A DNA stretch of 15,678 nt, from positions 1-15,678 of the forward strand of contig CAYQTE010000089.1 in assembly GCA_964420285.1 (NCBI GenBank), written 5' to 3'. Under the pieces are notes generated by a model. It saw only the letters and a program-made list of their open reading frames with translations. It was not told the DNA's origin and did not search any database. Both the position numbers and the translations under genes were made by a program. Position 1 is the stretch's first letter, and each line of letters opens with the position of its first letter. This document shows, one piece after another, positions 6,482-14,557 of the stretch. This DNA comes from CAYQTE01 sp964420285. Its GTDB lineage: Bacteria > Planctomycetota > Phycisphaerae > Tepidisphaerales > Tepidisphaeraceae.

Positions 6482-8446
6482 ATGTCCAATCCTGCGACTC
6501 AACCGCTGCTGCAACGCGCCGCGGACCACCACCGCGCCGGCCGGTTGGCGGAGGCCCAGGCCGCTTATCGGCAGGTGTTGGCGGCTGAGCCGAATCATGC
6601 CGATGCGCTGCATCTGCTGGGTGTGATACTCGGGCAGGCCGGACGGCACCAGGAGGCTGCGGAGCTGATTCGTCGGGCCATTGCCGTTGCACCGGGCAAT
6701 CACGCTTACCACTTTCACCTGGCGAGCTTCCTGCAAAGCGCTGGCCGGATGGATGAAGCGATCGCATCGTACCAGCGGGCGATAGAGCTGAAGCCGGATT
6801 TCGTCGAGGCGCACAACGATCTGGGCACGGCGTGGAAGGCCAAAGGTGAGATCGAGCGGGCGCTTGCGTGTTACCGGAGGGCGCTGGCGCTGAATCCCAA
6901 TTTCGCCGGCGCCCACTGCAACCTCGGCATGGCCCTTCGCGCCAACGGGCAGACCGAGCAGGCCATCGCCTGCTATGAGCGGGCACTGGCGATCGACGGC
7001 AAATTCACGCTGGCCCATTACAATCTCGCCAACGCATGGAAGGACACCGGCAAACTCGACGCCGCCATCGCCGGCTACCAGAGGGCGATAGCACTCGATC
7101 CCAATCACGCTGCGGCCTACAGCAATCTCGCCAACACCCTTGCCGACAATGGACAATTGGACGAGGCCATCGCCGCCAATCGCAAGGCCATGGCGCTGCG
7201 GCCGGGGTTTGTCGCCGCCCATGACAATCTCCTGTTCACGCTGCACAGTTATCCGGCTTCGACCGCGCAGAGCCTCCTGGACGAAAGCCGGCGGTGGAAC
7301 GAGGAGCACGCCCGGCGGTTCGGCCGGCTCATTCGTCCACATACAAACATCCGCGACCCGGATCGCCGGCTGCGGATTGGATATGTCTCGGCCGACTTTT
7401 GTGAACATGTGTGCTCCCAGTTCCTGCTGCCGCTCCTGGGTCACCACGATCGCCGGCGGGTTGAACTGATCTGCTATGCGCAGGTGGCTCGGGCCGATGC
7501 CGTGACCCGGCGGTTTGAGGATTTGGCCGGGGACTGGCGATGGACGGTCGGCATGAGCGACGAGCAGGTGGCCCAGCGGATTCGCGAGGATCGGATCGAC
7601 ATCCTGGTCGATTTGAAGCTGCACACGGACAACAATCGGCTGCTGGTCTTTGCGCAAAAGCCGGCGCCGCTGCAGGTAACGTGGCTGGGCTATCCGGGCA
7701 CCACGGGGCTGGACACGATGGACTATCGCCTGACCGACCCGTATATCGATCCGCCGGGGCTTGACGACGCCTTCTATTGCGAGCGATCGATCCGGCTTGG
7801 CGACACGTTCTGGTGTTATGATCCGCTTACCAGTGAGCCCGCGGTGAGCGCATTGCCGTGCCTGCAAGACGGCCATGTCACCTTCGGTTGCCTCAACAAC
7901 TTTCGCAAAGTGAACAACGCCGTGCTGTCGCTTTGGGCAATGGTTCTGGGCGCTGCCGCCGGATCGCGGCTGCTGCTGCGGGCGCCCGAGGGAAGCGCGC
8001 GCCAGCGCGTGCTGGACCGGCTGGGTCGCGATGGCATTGGCCACGAACGCGTGCAGTTTGTGGCCCGGCAGGCCATCCCGGACTATTTCCGTACCTATCA
8101 CCACATCGATATCGCACTGGACACGACGCCCTACAACGGCCATACGACGAGCCTGGACGCGCTGTGGATGGGCGTGCCCGTCGTCACGCTGGCCGGGCAA
8201 ACCGCCGTCGGCCGCGCCGGCGTCAGCCAGTTGACCAATCTGGGCCTCCCCGAATTGATCGCCCGCACGCCGGAGGACTATGTGCGCCTGGCGGCGCAAC
8301 TGGCGGCCGACCGGCCTCGCCTGGTCGAGCTTCGCGCGACGCTTCGGGAGCGGATGCGGAATTCGCCGCTGATGGATTACGCCCGCTTTGCCCGCGGCAT
8401 CGAGGACGCCTATGGAACCATGTGGCGAACCTGGTGCGCCAGTTGA
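6482..8446 (+). CDS. TPR-containing GT41 (SPINDLY/OGT-type) glycosyltransferase, type A, copy 1
   Basis: 654 aa. Seven TPR units cover residues 1 to about 240. The GT41 catalytic region then runs from about 295 to the end. In eukaryotes this family attaches GlcNAc or fucose to Ser/Thr of proteins. Key sites are RIGYVSADFCEH with His309 (the NHP position of human OGT), DLKLHT (377-382) with His381, FRKVN with Lys476 (the UDP-phosphate-binding lysine position of OGT), and YNGHTTSLD (551-559) with the OGT-like His-Thr-Thr. It ends in the family tail AYGTMWRTW. Start ATG 6482 is preferred over 6473 because it fits the conserved TANNNT-N7-ATG pattern. The N-terminal residues MSNPATQPL differ from the MSQVTIEQ type of the other copies. 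It is closest to the gene at 10546 (shared DLKLHT, GHTT, DTFWCYDP). The substrate is unknown and the motifs suggest an active enzyme. Confidence 0.9.
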   Translation: MSNPATQPLLQRAADHHRAGRLAEAQAAYRQVLAAEPNHADALHLLGVILGQAGRHQEAAELIRRAIAVAPGNHAYHFHLASFLQSAGRMDEAIASYQRAIELKPDFVEAHNDLGTAWKAKGEIERALACYRRALALNPNFAGAHCNLGMALRANGQTEQAIACYERALAIDGKFTLAHYNLANAWKDTGKLDAAIAGYQRAIALDPNHAAAYSNLANTLADNGQLDEAIAANRKAMALRPGFVAAHDNLLFTLHSYPASTAQSLLDESRRWNEEHARRFGRLIRPHTNIRDPDRRLRIGYVSADFCEHVCSQFLLPLLGHHDRRRVELICYAQVARADAVTRRFEDLAGDWRWTVGMSDEQVAQRIREDRIDILVDLKLHTDNNRLLVFAQKPAPLQVTWLGYPGTTGLDTMDYRLTDPYIDPPGLDDAFYCERSIRLGDTFWCYDPLTSEPAVSALPCLQDGHVTFGCLNNFRKVNNAVLSLWAMVLGAAAGSRLLLRAPEGSARQRVLDRLGRDGIGHERVQFVARQAIPDYFRTYHHIDIALDTTPYNGHTTSLDALWMGVPVVTLAGQTAVGRAGVSQLTNLGLPELIARTPEDYVRLAAQLAADRPRLVELRATLRERMRNSPLMDYARFARGIEDAYGTMWRTWCAS

Positions 8447-8490
8447 CGGCGCAACGGGCGCACCCCGCGCGGCGAGCAAACTCCTGTAAT

Positions 8491-8578
8491 TATTACGATT
8501 GCGATGAGCCTTGATTACGATTGTGATGGATAATGATTACGAAAATAAACAGCGATGATTACGATTACGCTAATGATG
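8491..8578 (+). repeat. Four-copy, 22-bp-phased GATTACGA repeat array in an AT-rich gap
   Basis: The core (G/T)ATTACGA begins at 8491, 8513, 8535 and 8557, exactly 22 bp apart, with a further overlapping GATTACG at 8563. The remainder of each unit is degenerate (GATG, TAAT, GCGAT fragments). Three units contain TACGAT (8494, 8516, 8560), the same hexamer used as the presumed -10 of the downstream gene at 8601. The 167-bp gap between coding sequences (8447-8613) is much more AT-rich in this part than its surroundings. It could be a phased protein-binding site or replication-slippage debris; function unknown. Confidence 0.6.
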
Positions 8579-8600
8579 AAAAATAGCGACTGGCCGTCTG

Positions 8601-8606
8601 TACGAT
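8601..8606 (+). promoter_or_regulatory. -10-like TACGAT, leaderless layout, for the second GT41 gene
   Basis: TACGAT is exactly 7 nt before ATG 8614. The in-frame ATG at 8605 is formed by the end of the hexamer plus the following G. No -35 match of the TAGTCC type is found at 17 nt; the AT-rich repeat array lies immediately upstream. Confidence 0.48.
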
Positions 8607-8613
8607 GCCGCCG

Positions 8614-10491
8614 ATGTCGCAACTTACCATCGAGCAGGCGATGCAGACGGCCGTTGCGCACCATCGCGCCGGCCGGCTGGGCGATGCCGAGGCGATCTAT
8701 CGCCAGGTGCTGGGCGTCCAGCCCGACAATCCCGACGCGCTGCACCTGCTGGCGGTGATCGCCGCTCAGGAGGGGAGGCACGATGCGGCCATCGACCTCA
8801 TTCGCAAAGCCATTACGCTTGACCCGGGGAATCACGGCTACCACTGCGACCTGGGCAACTTCCTGCGCAAGCGTGGCCAACTCGATCAGGCCCTGGCCTC
8901 CTATCACCGGGCGCTGTCGCTGCGGCCGGACCATGCCCAGACGCACAACAGCCTGGGCAACGCCTGGAGAAGCAGCCGGCAATTCGATCTGGCCATTGCC
9001 AGCTACAACAAGGCGGTGTCGCTGCGGCCGGATCTGGTCGAGGCTCACATCAACCTGGCCATTTGCCAGAGGGCGATCGGCCAGATGGACAAGTCAATTG
9101 CGTCCTGCCGCAAGGCCCTGTCGCTGCGGCCGGACGACGCCCAGACGCTCAACAATCTGGCGGTGAGCCTGATGGAAACCGGGCAATGGGCGGACGCGGT
9201 GGATTGCTGCCAGCGGGCCGTTACCATTGACCCCGGATGTCTCCGCGCCCACGACAATCTGCTGCTGACCCTGCTGTTTCATCCGGAGACCGATCCGCAG
9301 ACTTTCCTGGCGAAAAGTCTGCAATGGAACGCCCGACACGCCGCGCCGCTGGAGCGGCTGATTCCACGCGCTTCGACGAGCTTTGCTCAGGCCGGCGACC
9401 GCGACCCCGAACTCCCGCTGCGGATCGGATATGTGTCGCCGGATTTCTGCAACCATCCCGTCGGCCGGTTCATGTTGCCGCTGCTGGCCTGTCACGATCG
9501 CGGCGTTGTTCATGTGACCTGCTATGCGCAGGTATCGGCCCCCGACGAAGTGACGGCAAAGTTGATGCCCCATGCGGATGCGTGGCGGAACATTGTCGGC
9601 CTCTCCGATCAGCAGGCGGCACAACTGATAGGCCAGGACAACATCGACATTCTCGTCGATCTGGCCGGTCACACGGCTGACAATCGCCTGCTGGTCTTTG
9701 CACACAAACCCGCGCCGGTGCTTGTGACGTATCTGGGGTATCCGGCCACGACGGGCTTGAGCGCGATCGACTATCGCCTGACCGATGCCTTGGCCGATCC
9801 GCCGGGAATGACCGAGTCGCACGGCTGCGAACGATTGATGCGGCTGCCGCAGACGGCGTGGTGCTTTCAACCGCCCGATGATGCGCCGCCGGTTGGCGAA
9901 TTGCCCGCAAAGAGCAACCGCTACATCACGTTCGGCAGCTTTAACAACATGGCCAAGATCAATGAGCCGCTGCTGAAACTGTGGGCCGAAATACTGCGAG
10001 CGGTCCCCGGGTCGCGGCTTCGGCTCAAGTCCAGGGGTCTGGCTTCCACTTGCGCCCGCGGCATGGTCCACGGCATCATGTCGCGATGCGGCATCGAACC
10101 GGTTCGGCTCGATTGCTCGGGTTGGGTCGGCGACGGAGAACACCTGCGCCACTACGGCCAGATCGACATCGCCCTGGACACCTATCCCTACCACGGCACG
10201 ACCACCACCTGCGAATCGCTCTGGATGGGAGTTCCCGTCGTCACCCGCGCCGGCCAGACTCATGTGTCGCGCGTCGGAGTGAGCCTCCTGACCAATGCCG
10301 GCCTGCGGGAACTGATCGCGCAGACTCCCGAACACTATGTGCAGATTGCCGCGGACCTGGCGGCCGATCGACCTCGGCTGATGGCGTTGCGGGCAACGCT
10401 TCGAGATCGCCTGCAAGACTCGGTGCTGATGGATGCGCGTCGTTTCGCCCGCGGCGTCGAGGCCGCCTATCGAGCCATGTGGCGAACGTGA
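8614..10491 (+). CDS. TPR-containing GT41 (SPINDLY/OGT-type) glycosyltransferase, type B, copy 1
   Basis: 625 aa. Six TPR units span residues 1 to about 225, beginning MSQLTIEQAMQTAVAHHRAG. The GT41 region starts at RIGYVSPDFCNHPVGRFM (270-287) with His281. DLAGHTADNRLLVFAHKPAP carries His353, followed by YLGYPATTGLSAIDYRLTD. FNNMAKIN carries Lys448. The nucleotide-sugar loop reads YHGTTTTCES (526-535), so the OGT-type His is replaced by Thr529 and the usual Asp by Glu534. It ends with AYRAMWRT and lacks the few extra residues seen in its neighbours. Start 8614 is chosen because it aligns with MPQVTLEQ, MTQVPVEQ and MSQVTIEQ of the other genes and lies 7 nt after TACGAT; 8605 is the alternative. 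It pairs with the gene at 12447 by sequence (HPVGRFMLPLLA, TAKL). Cytosolic protein O-glycosyltransferase is the likely role; acceptor unknown. Confidence 0.9.
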   Translation: MSQLTIEQAMQTAVAHHRAGRLGDAEAIYRQVLGVQPDNPDALHLLAVIAAQEGRHDAAIDLIRKAITLDPGNHGYHCDLGNFLRKRGQLDQALASYHRALSLRPDHAQTHNSLGNAWRSSRQFDLAIASYNKAVSLRPDLVEAHINLAICQRAIGQMDKSIASCRKALSLRPDDAQTLNNLAVSLMETGQWADAVDCCQRAVTIDPGCLRAHDNLLLTLLFHPETDPQTFLAKSLQWNARHAAPLERLIPRASTSFAQAGDRDPELPLRIGYVSPDFCNHPVGRFMLPLLACHDRGVVHVTCYAQVSAPDEVTAKLMPHADAWRNIVGLSDQQAAQLIGQDNIDILVDLAGHTADNRLLVFAHKPAPVLVTYLGYPATTGLSAIDYRLTDALADPPGMTESHGCERLMRLPQTAWCFQPPDDAPPVGELPAKSNRYITFGSFNNMAKINEPLLKLWAEILRAVPGSRLRLKSRGLASTCARGMVHGIMSRCGIEPVRLDCSGWVGDGEHLRHYGQIDIALDTYPYHGTTTTCESLWMGVPVVTRAGQTHVSRVGVSLLTNAGLRELIAQTPEHYVQIAADLAADRPRLMALRATLRDRLQDSVLMDARRFARGVEAAYRAMWRT

Positions 10492-10509
10492 TGCTCGGCG
10501 TCCGTCAAA

Positions 10510-10538
10510 TAGTCCACCGCGCGATTTGGCTGTACGAT
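10510..10538 (+). promoter_or_regulatory. Promoter TAGTCC-N17-TACGAT, leaderless layout, for the third GT41 gene
   Basis: TAGTCC at 10510-10515 and TACGAT at 10533-10538 are separated by 17 nt, and 7 nt more lead to ATG 10546. The same two boxes at the same spacings precede the next two genes. No Shine-Dalgarno is present. Confidence 0.6.
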
Positions 10539-10545
10539 GTCGGCC

Positions 10546-12429
10546 ATGACGCAGGTTCCCGTCGAACAGGCAATCCGGGTCGCCGGCGAGCATCATCGCG
10601 CCGGCCGGCTGGTCGAGGCCGAGGCGATCTACCGGCGGATTCTCGCGGTGCAGCCGGAGAATGCCGAGGCGCTGAGCCTGCTGGGCGTGATCGCCGGCCA
10701 GGTGGGACAATTCGATAAGGCCATCGAGCTGCAACAGAAGGCGATAGCGCTGTCGCCGGACAACGCCGGCTATCACTATCACCTCGGCAATCATCTGCGG
10801 GCGTTGGGGCATCTCGACCGGGCCATCGCCTGTTATCAGCGGGCATTGGCCGTGAACCCGCGGCTTGTTGAAGCGCATGCCAACCTCGGCGTCGCCTGGC
10901 ATGACAAGGGACAATTCGATACGGCCATCGCCTGTTACGAAAGTGCCCTGGCCATCAATCCCACGTTGCCGGAGGCGCATAACAATCTCGGCAACGCCCT
11001 CAAGGGCAAAGGCCAACTCGACGCGGCCATCGCCTGCTGCCAGCGCGCGATTCAGCTCAATCCCACACTCGTGGAAGCCCATGCCAATCTCGGTAAGCGG
11101 TGGATCGACATGGGCCGGCTCGATCCGGCCATCGCCTGTTTCCGACGGGCGCTGGCGATCAATCCCGGATTCGTCCCCGCTCACGATGATCTGCTGCTGG
11201 CACTTCATTTCGACACCGATTCCGATCCGCGCCGGCTCTTCGTGGAAAGCCGGCTCTGGAACGACCAGCACGCCCGCCCGCTCAAACTTTGCGTTGCTTC
11301 CTGCGCAAACAGCCGCGACCCCGACCGCCCCTTGCGCATCGGATACGTTTCGGCGGACTTTGTGCAACATCCGTGCGCCCTGTTCATGTTCCCGCTGTTT
11401 CGCCACCACGACCGCCGCCAGTTTGACTTGTTTTGCTACGCGCAGGTCGCCCAGGACGATGACTATACGCGGGAATTTCGGCAACTGATTCCGCAGTGGC
11501 GCAGCACTTTCGGCCGAAGCGATGCGGATGTCGCGGCCATGATCCGACAGGACGGGATCGACATTCTGGTCGATCTGAAGCTGCACACGGCCGACAATCG
11601 CCTGCTGGTCTTCGCTTACAAACCGGCGCCGATCCAGGTGACTTGGCTGGGCTATCCCGGCACAACCGGCATGGACGCGATCGACTATCGCCTGACGGAT
11701 CCGTACCTGGACCCGCCGGGGCTCGATGATGAATTCTATTCCGAGCGCTCGATCCGGCTGCCGGATACGTTCTGGTGTTACGATCCACACAGCGATGAGC
11801 CACCCGCCCGCCAATCGCCGGGCGCGGGCACGGTGACCTTCGGCTGCCTCAACAATTTCTGCAAGGTCAACGATGCCGTGCTGGCGCTCTGGGCCAGCGT
11901 TCTGTCGGCCAATCCAACCGCGCGAATGATCCTGTTGGTACCGGAGGGAATGGCGCGACAGAGCGTGGTGGACCGATTGGGCCGTTGCGACATCCGCGCC
12001 GATCGCATCGAGTTTGTGCCCAGACAGAATCGATCGGCCTACCTGCGCACCTACGATCGCATCGATATTGTGCTGGATACATTCCCCTACAACGGCCACA
12101 CCACGAACTTCGATGCCCTGTGGATGGGCGTTCCGGTGGTCACGCTGGCCGGCCGCACCGCGGTCGGGCGAGCGGGAATCAGTCAGTTGACCAATCTGGG
12201 ACTCCCTGAACTGATTGCCCGCGCGCCGGAACATTACGTGCAGATCGCAACCGAACTCGCGGCCGATCGCCCGCGGCTGGCCGAACTTCGCTCGACTCTG
12301 CGCCAGCGCATGCGGGCATCCCCGCTGATGGATGCCGCGCGATTTGCCCGCAGCGTGGAAAATGCCTACCGATCCATGTGGCACACCTGGTGCCAGCAAT
12401 CGTCGGAGAATAGTCCGTCGCCGCCGTGA
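10546..12429 (+). CDS. TPR-containing GT41 (SPINDLY/OGT-type) glycosyltransferase, type A, copy 2
   Basis: 627 aa. Six TPR units run from MTQVPVEQAIRVAGEHHRAG to about residue 225, followed by a capping helix VPAHDDLLLALHF. The GT41 region holds GYVSADFVQHP with His275, DLKLHT (343-348) with His347, TWLGYPGTTGMDAIDYRLTD, FCKVN with Lys440, and YNGHTTNFD (515-523), the OGT-like His-Thr-Thr loop with Asp523. It shares DLKLHT, FYSERSIRLPDTFWCYDP-type wording and GHTT with the gene at 6482, so these two are the closer pair despite not being adjacent. Start 10546 fits the TACGAT-N7-ATG rule; 10537 overlaps the hexamer. Its last codons (ENSPSPP) contain the TAGTCC box of the next gene's promoter. 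All recognised catalytic positions are kept, so it is probably active; donor and acceptor unknown. Confidence 0.9.
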   Translation: MTQVPVEQAIRVAGEHHRAGRLVEAEAIYRRILAVQPENAEALSLLGVIAGQVGQFDKAIELQQKAIALSPDNAGYHYHLGNHLRALGHLDRAIACYQRALAVNPRLVEAHANLGVAWHDKGQFDTAIACYESALAINPTLPEAHNNLGNALKGKGQLDAAIACCQRAIQLNPTLVEAHANLGKRWIDMGRLDPAIACFRRALAINPGFVPAHDDLLLALHFDTDSDPRRLFVESRLWNDQHARPLKLCVASCANSRDPDRPLRIGYVSADFVQHPCALFMFPLFRHHDRRQFDLFCYAQVAQDDDYTREFRQLIPQWRSTFGRSDADVAAMIRQDGIDILVDLKLHTADNRLLVFAYKPAPIQVTWLGYPGTTGMDAIDYRLTDPYLDPPGLDDEFYSERSIRLPDTFWCYDPHSDEPPARQSPGAGTVTFGCLNNFCKVNDAVLALWASVLSANPTARMILLVPEGMARQSVVDRLGRCDIRADRIEFVPRQNRSAYLRTYDRIDIVLDTFPYNGHTTNFDALWMGVPVVTLAGRTAVGRAGISQLTNLGLPELIARAPEHYVQIATELAADRPRLAELRSTLRQRMRASPLMDAARFARSVENAYRSMWHTWCQQSSENSPSPP

Positions 12430-12439
12430 ACGGTAGGAT
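12411..12439 (+). promoter_or_regulatory. Promoter TAGTCC-N17-TAGGAT, leaderless layout, for the fourth GT41 gene
   Basis: TAGTCC (12411-12416) lies inside the final codons of the upstream gene. TAGGAT (12434-12439) follows after 17 nt and ATG 12447 after another 7 nt. It has the same geometry as 10510-10538 and 14522-14550. Confidence 0.6.
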
Positions 12440-12446
12440 GCCGGAC

Positions 12447-14552
12447 ATGTCGCAAGTCACGATCGAGCAGGCCATGCAGGTGGCCGCCGCCCACAGTCGT
12501 GCCGGACGCGTTGCCGAGGCCGAGGCGATCTATCGGCACATTCTGGCGGCGCAGCCAAATTGCCCCGGCGCGCTGCACGAATTGGGCGTAATCGTGGGCC
12601 AGTCCGGACAGCTGGAGGAGGCGATGGCCTTGATCCGCCGGGCGATGACCGCGTCGCCTGAGAATGCCGGCTATCACTGCGATTTGGGGAGCTTTCAGCA
12701 GACCGGCGGGCAGACCGACGATGCAATCGCCAGTTATCAGCGTGCCATCAGCCTTGATCCGGCTTACGCCGAGGCCTTCTACAATCTCGCCATTGCATGG
12801 AAGAGCAAAGGAAACCCTGATAACGCGATGGCTTGCAATCAACGGGCGGTTGGTCTGAAACCAGATCTCGTTGAGGCGCATAACAATCTGGGCATCCTGT
12901 GGAAGGAGCGGGGACAATACGACCTGGCGATCGCAAGCTTTCGAACGGCGTTGAAACTCCGGCCGGACTATGCCGAGGCGCACAATAATCTGGGGGCCGC
13001 ATTGCGGGACACGGGGCAAACGGATGAAGCGATCGCGTGTTACCAGCGGGCGCTGTTGTTACGGCCGGACAATGCGCAAACCCACAACAACCTCGGCACG
13101 GCGTGGCGGGACAAGGGACAGATCGACAAGGCCATCGCCTGTTACCAGCAGGCCGTGACGTTGCAGCCCGATCTCCTGGGGGCGCACAGCAATCTGGGCA
13201 ATGTCTGGAAAGCGGCCGGGCAGCTTGACCGGGCGATTGAATGTTACCAGAGGGCGTTGGCGCTGGATCCCAATTTCGTGGAGGCGCACGACAATCTTCT
13301 GCACGCGTTGCAATATCATCCCGACACGGATCGCAGGAGTCTGTTTCTGGAATTTCAGAACTGGAACGGTCGCCATGGCGAGCCGCTGCGGCGGTTCATC
13401 GAGGACCACGGGAACGACCGCGATCCCGAGCGGCAGTTGCGCATTGGCTACGTCTCTCCCGATTTTCGCGACCATCCCGTGGGGCGGTTCATGCTGCCGC
13501 TGCTGGCCGGCCATGATCGCAATGCGGCCCGGGTCTTCTGTTATGCCGAAGTGTTCGTCGCCGACGAGATGACCGCGAAACTGAAATCGCAGGCCCATGC
13601 ATGGCGAAGCACCGTCGGCCTCTCCAACGAGCAGGTTGCCAGGGCCATTCGAGAGGACAAGATTGACATCCTCGTGGACCTGGCCATGCACACGGCCGAC
13701 AATCGCCTGCTGGTTTTCGCCCGCAAACCGGCGCCGGTTCAGGTGGCCTACCTGGCGTCATTGGGCGGTGCGGCGCTGGACACGATCGACTATCGCCTGA
13801 CGGATCGCCATCTCGATCCGGACGCAGCCGACGACCGGTATTACATGCAAGAGTCGATTCGCCTGCCGGGAACGTACTGGTGTTACCAGCAGAGCCTTGC
13901 CGCGGAGGCGGTCCATGAGCTGCCGGCAATCGCGGCCGGCAGAATCACGCTCGGATGTCTGAACCACTTTGCCAAGGTCTCGGCGGATACGCTGCGGACG
14001 TGGGCCACATTGCTGGATCGCCTGCCGACGGCCCGGCTGTTGCTGCACATCGATCACGGAAGCCAGCGCGACCGGGTGAACCAGCTCATGGCCGAGCGAG
14101 GGATCGCAGCGGACCGCCTGGAATTGCTCCCGCATGTTTCTCCCGCCGAGTACTTCCAAATCTATCACCGCATCGACATCGCATTGGACCCGCTTCCCTT
14201 TGCCGGCGGCACGACGACGTGCGATGCGCTGTGGATGGGTGTTCCGGTCGTGACGCTGGCCGGGCGGACGGCCGCGGGACGCGCGGGCGTCAGCATTCTC
14301 TCCAGCGCCGGCCTGCCGGAGTTGATTGCCCGCACGCCGCAGGACTACGTGCAAATTGCCGCCGATCTTGCCGGCGATCTGCCCCGGCTGGCCGCGATGC
14401 GATCGACATTGCGCCAACGCATGCAAAGCTCGCCGCTGATGGATGCCGATCGCTTCGCCCGCGATATCGAGGCCGCCTACCGATCCATGTGGCGAACATG
14501 GTGCCAGACAGGAACGCGCAATAGTCCGGCCCGTCGTCGGGCGGTAGGATGA
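12447..14552 (+). CDS. TPR-containing GT41 (SPINDLY/OGT-type) glycosyltransferase, type B, copy 2
   Basis: 701 aa, the longest complete member. Eight TPR units (about residues 1-290) begin MSQVTIEQAMQVAAAHSRAG. Several middle units are near-copies at the protein level (VEAHNNLGILWKERGQYD, AEAHNNLGAALRDTGQTD, AQTHNNLGTAWRDKGQID), suggesting recent unit gain. The GT41 region starts at RIGYVSPDFRDHPVGRFM (332-349) with His343. It continues with DLAMHTADNRL and His415, FAKVS with Lys510, and FAGGTTTCD (585-593). The glycine-threonine loop is the GGTTT form rather than OGT-like GHTT. The region after AYLASLGGAALDTIDYRLTD is shifted from the usual GYPGTTG, a notable change at the acceptor side. Start 12447 follows the TAGGAT-N7-ATG rule; 12438 overlaps the hexamer. 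Its tail RNSPARRRAVG encodes the next gene's promoter, and its stop TGA overlaps the next TAGGAT by one base. Confidence 0.9.
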   Translation: MSQVTIEQAMQVAAAHSRAGRVAEAEAIYRHILAAQPNCPGALHELGVIVGQSGQLEEAMALIRRAMTASPENAGYHCDLGSFQQTGGQTDDAIASYQRAISLDPAYAEAFYNLAIAWKSKGNPDNAMACNQRAVGLKPDLVEAHNNLGILWKERGQYDLAIASFRTALKLRPDYAEAHNNLGAALRDTGQTDEAIACYQRALLLRPDNAQTHNNLGTAWRDKGQIDKAIACYQQAVTLQPDLLGAHSNLGNVWKAAGQLDRAIECYQRALALDPNFVEAHDNLLHALQYHPDTDRRSLFLEFQNWNGRHGEPLRRFIEDHGNDRDPERQLRIGYVSPDFRDHPVGRFMLPLLAGHDRNAARVFCYAEVFVADEMTAKLKSQAHAWRSTVGLSNEQVARAIREDKIDILVDLAMHTADNRLLVFARKPAPVQVAYLASLGGAALDTIDYRLTDRHLDPDAADDRYYMQESIRLPGTYWCYQQSLAAEAVHELPAIAAGRITLGCLNHFAKVSADTLRTWATLLDRLPTARLLLHIDHGSQRDRVNQLMAERGIAADRLELLPHVSPAEYFQIYHRIDIALDPLPFAGGTTTCDALWMGVPVVTLAGRTAAGRAGVSILSSAGLPELIARTPQDYVQIAADLAGDLPRLAAMRSTLRQRMQSSPLMDADRFARDIEAAYRSMWRTWCQTGTRNSPARRRAVG
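14522..14550 (+). promoter_or_regulatory. Promoter TAGTCC-N17-TAGGAT, leaderless layout, for the fifth, truncated TPR gene
   Basis: TAGTCC (14522-14527) and TAGGAT (14545-14550) are 17 nt apart and ATG 14558 follows 7 nt later. The whole element is within the last codons of the upstream gene, whose TGA stop begins at 14550. Confidence 0.6.
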
Positions 14553-14557
14553 CCGCC

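Noticed and set aside
6395..8479. 694-aa open frame on the minus strand
   Set aside because: It is the antisense shadow of the GT41 gene at 6482-8446, with no domain or start signal of its own.
8491..8578. Possible CRISPR array
   Set aside because: The units are only 22 bp apart in total with an 8-10 bp core, leaving no room for normal spacers, and no cas genes are nearby.
9094..12399. 1101-aa open frame on the minus strand opposite two GT41 genes
   Set aside because: The plus strand encodes two full TPR-GT41 proteins with intact motifs. The antisense translation is repetitive, Arg/Gln/Gly-rich with no recognisable domain, and mirrors the TPR periodicity; long antisense frames are expected from GC-rich codon use.
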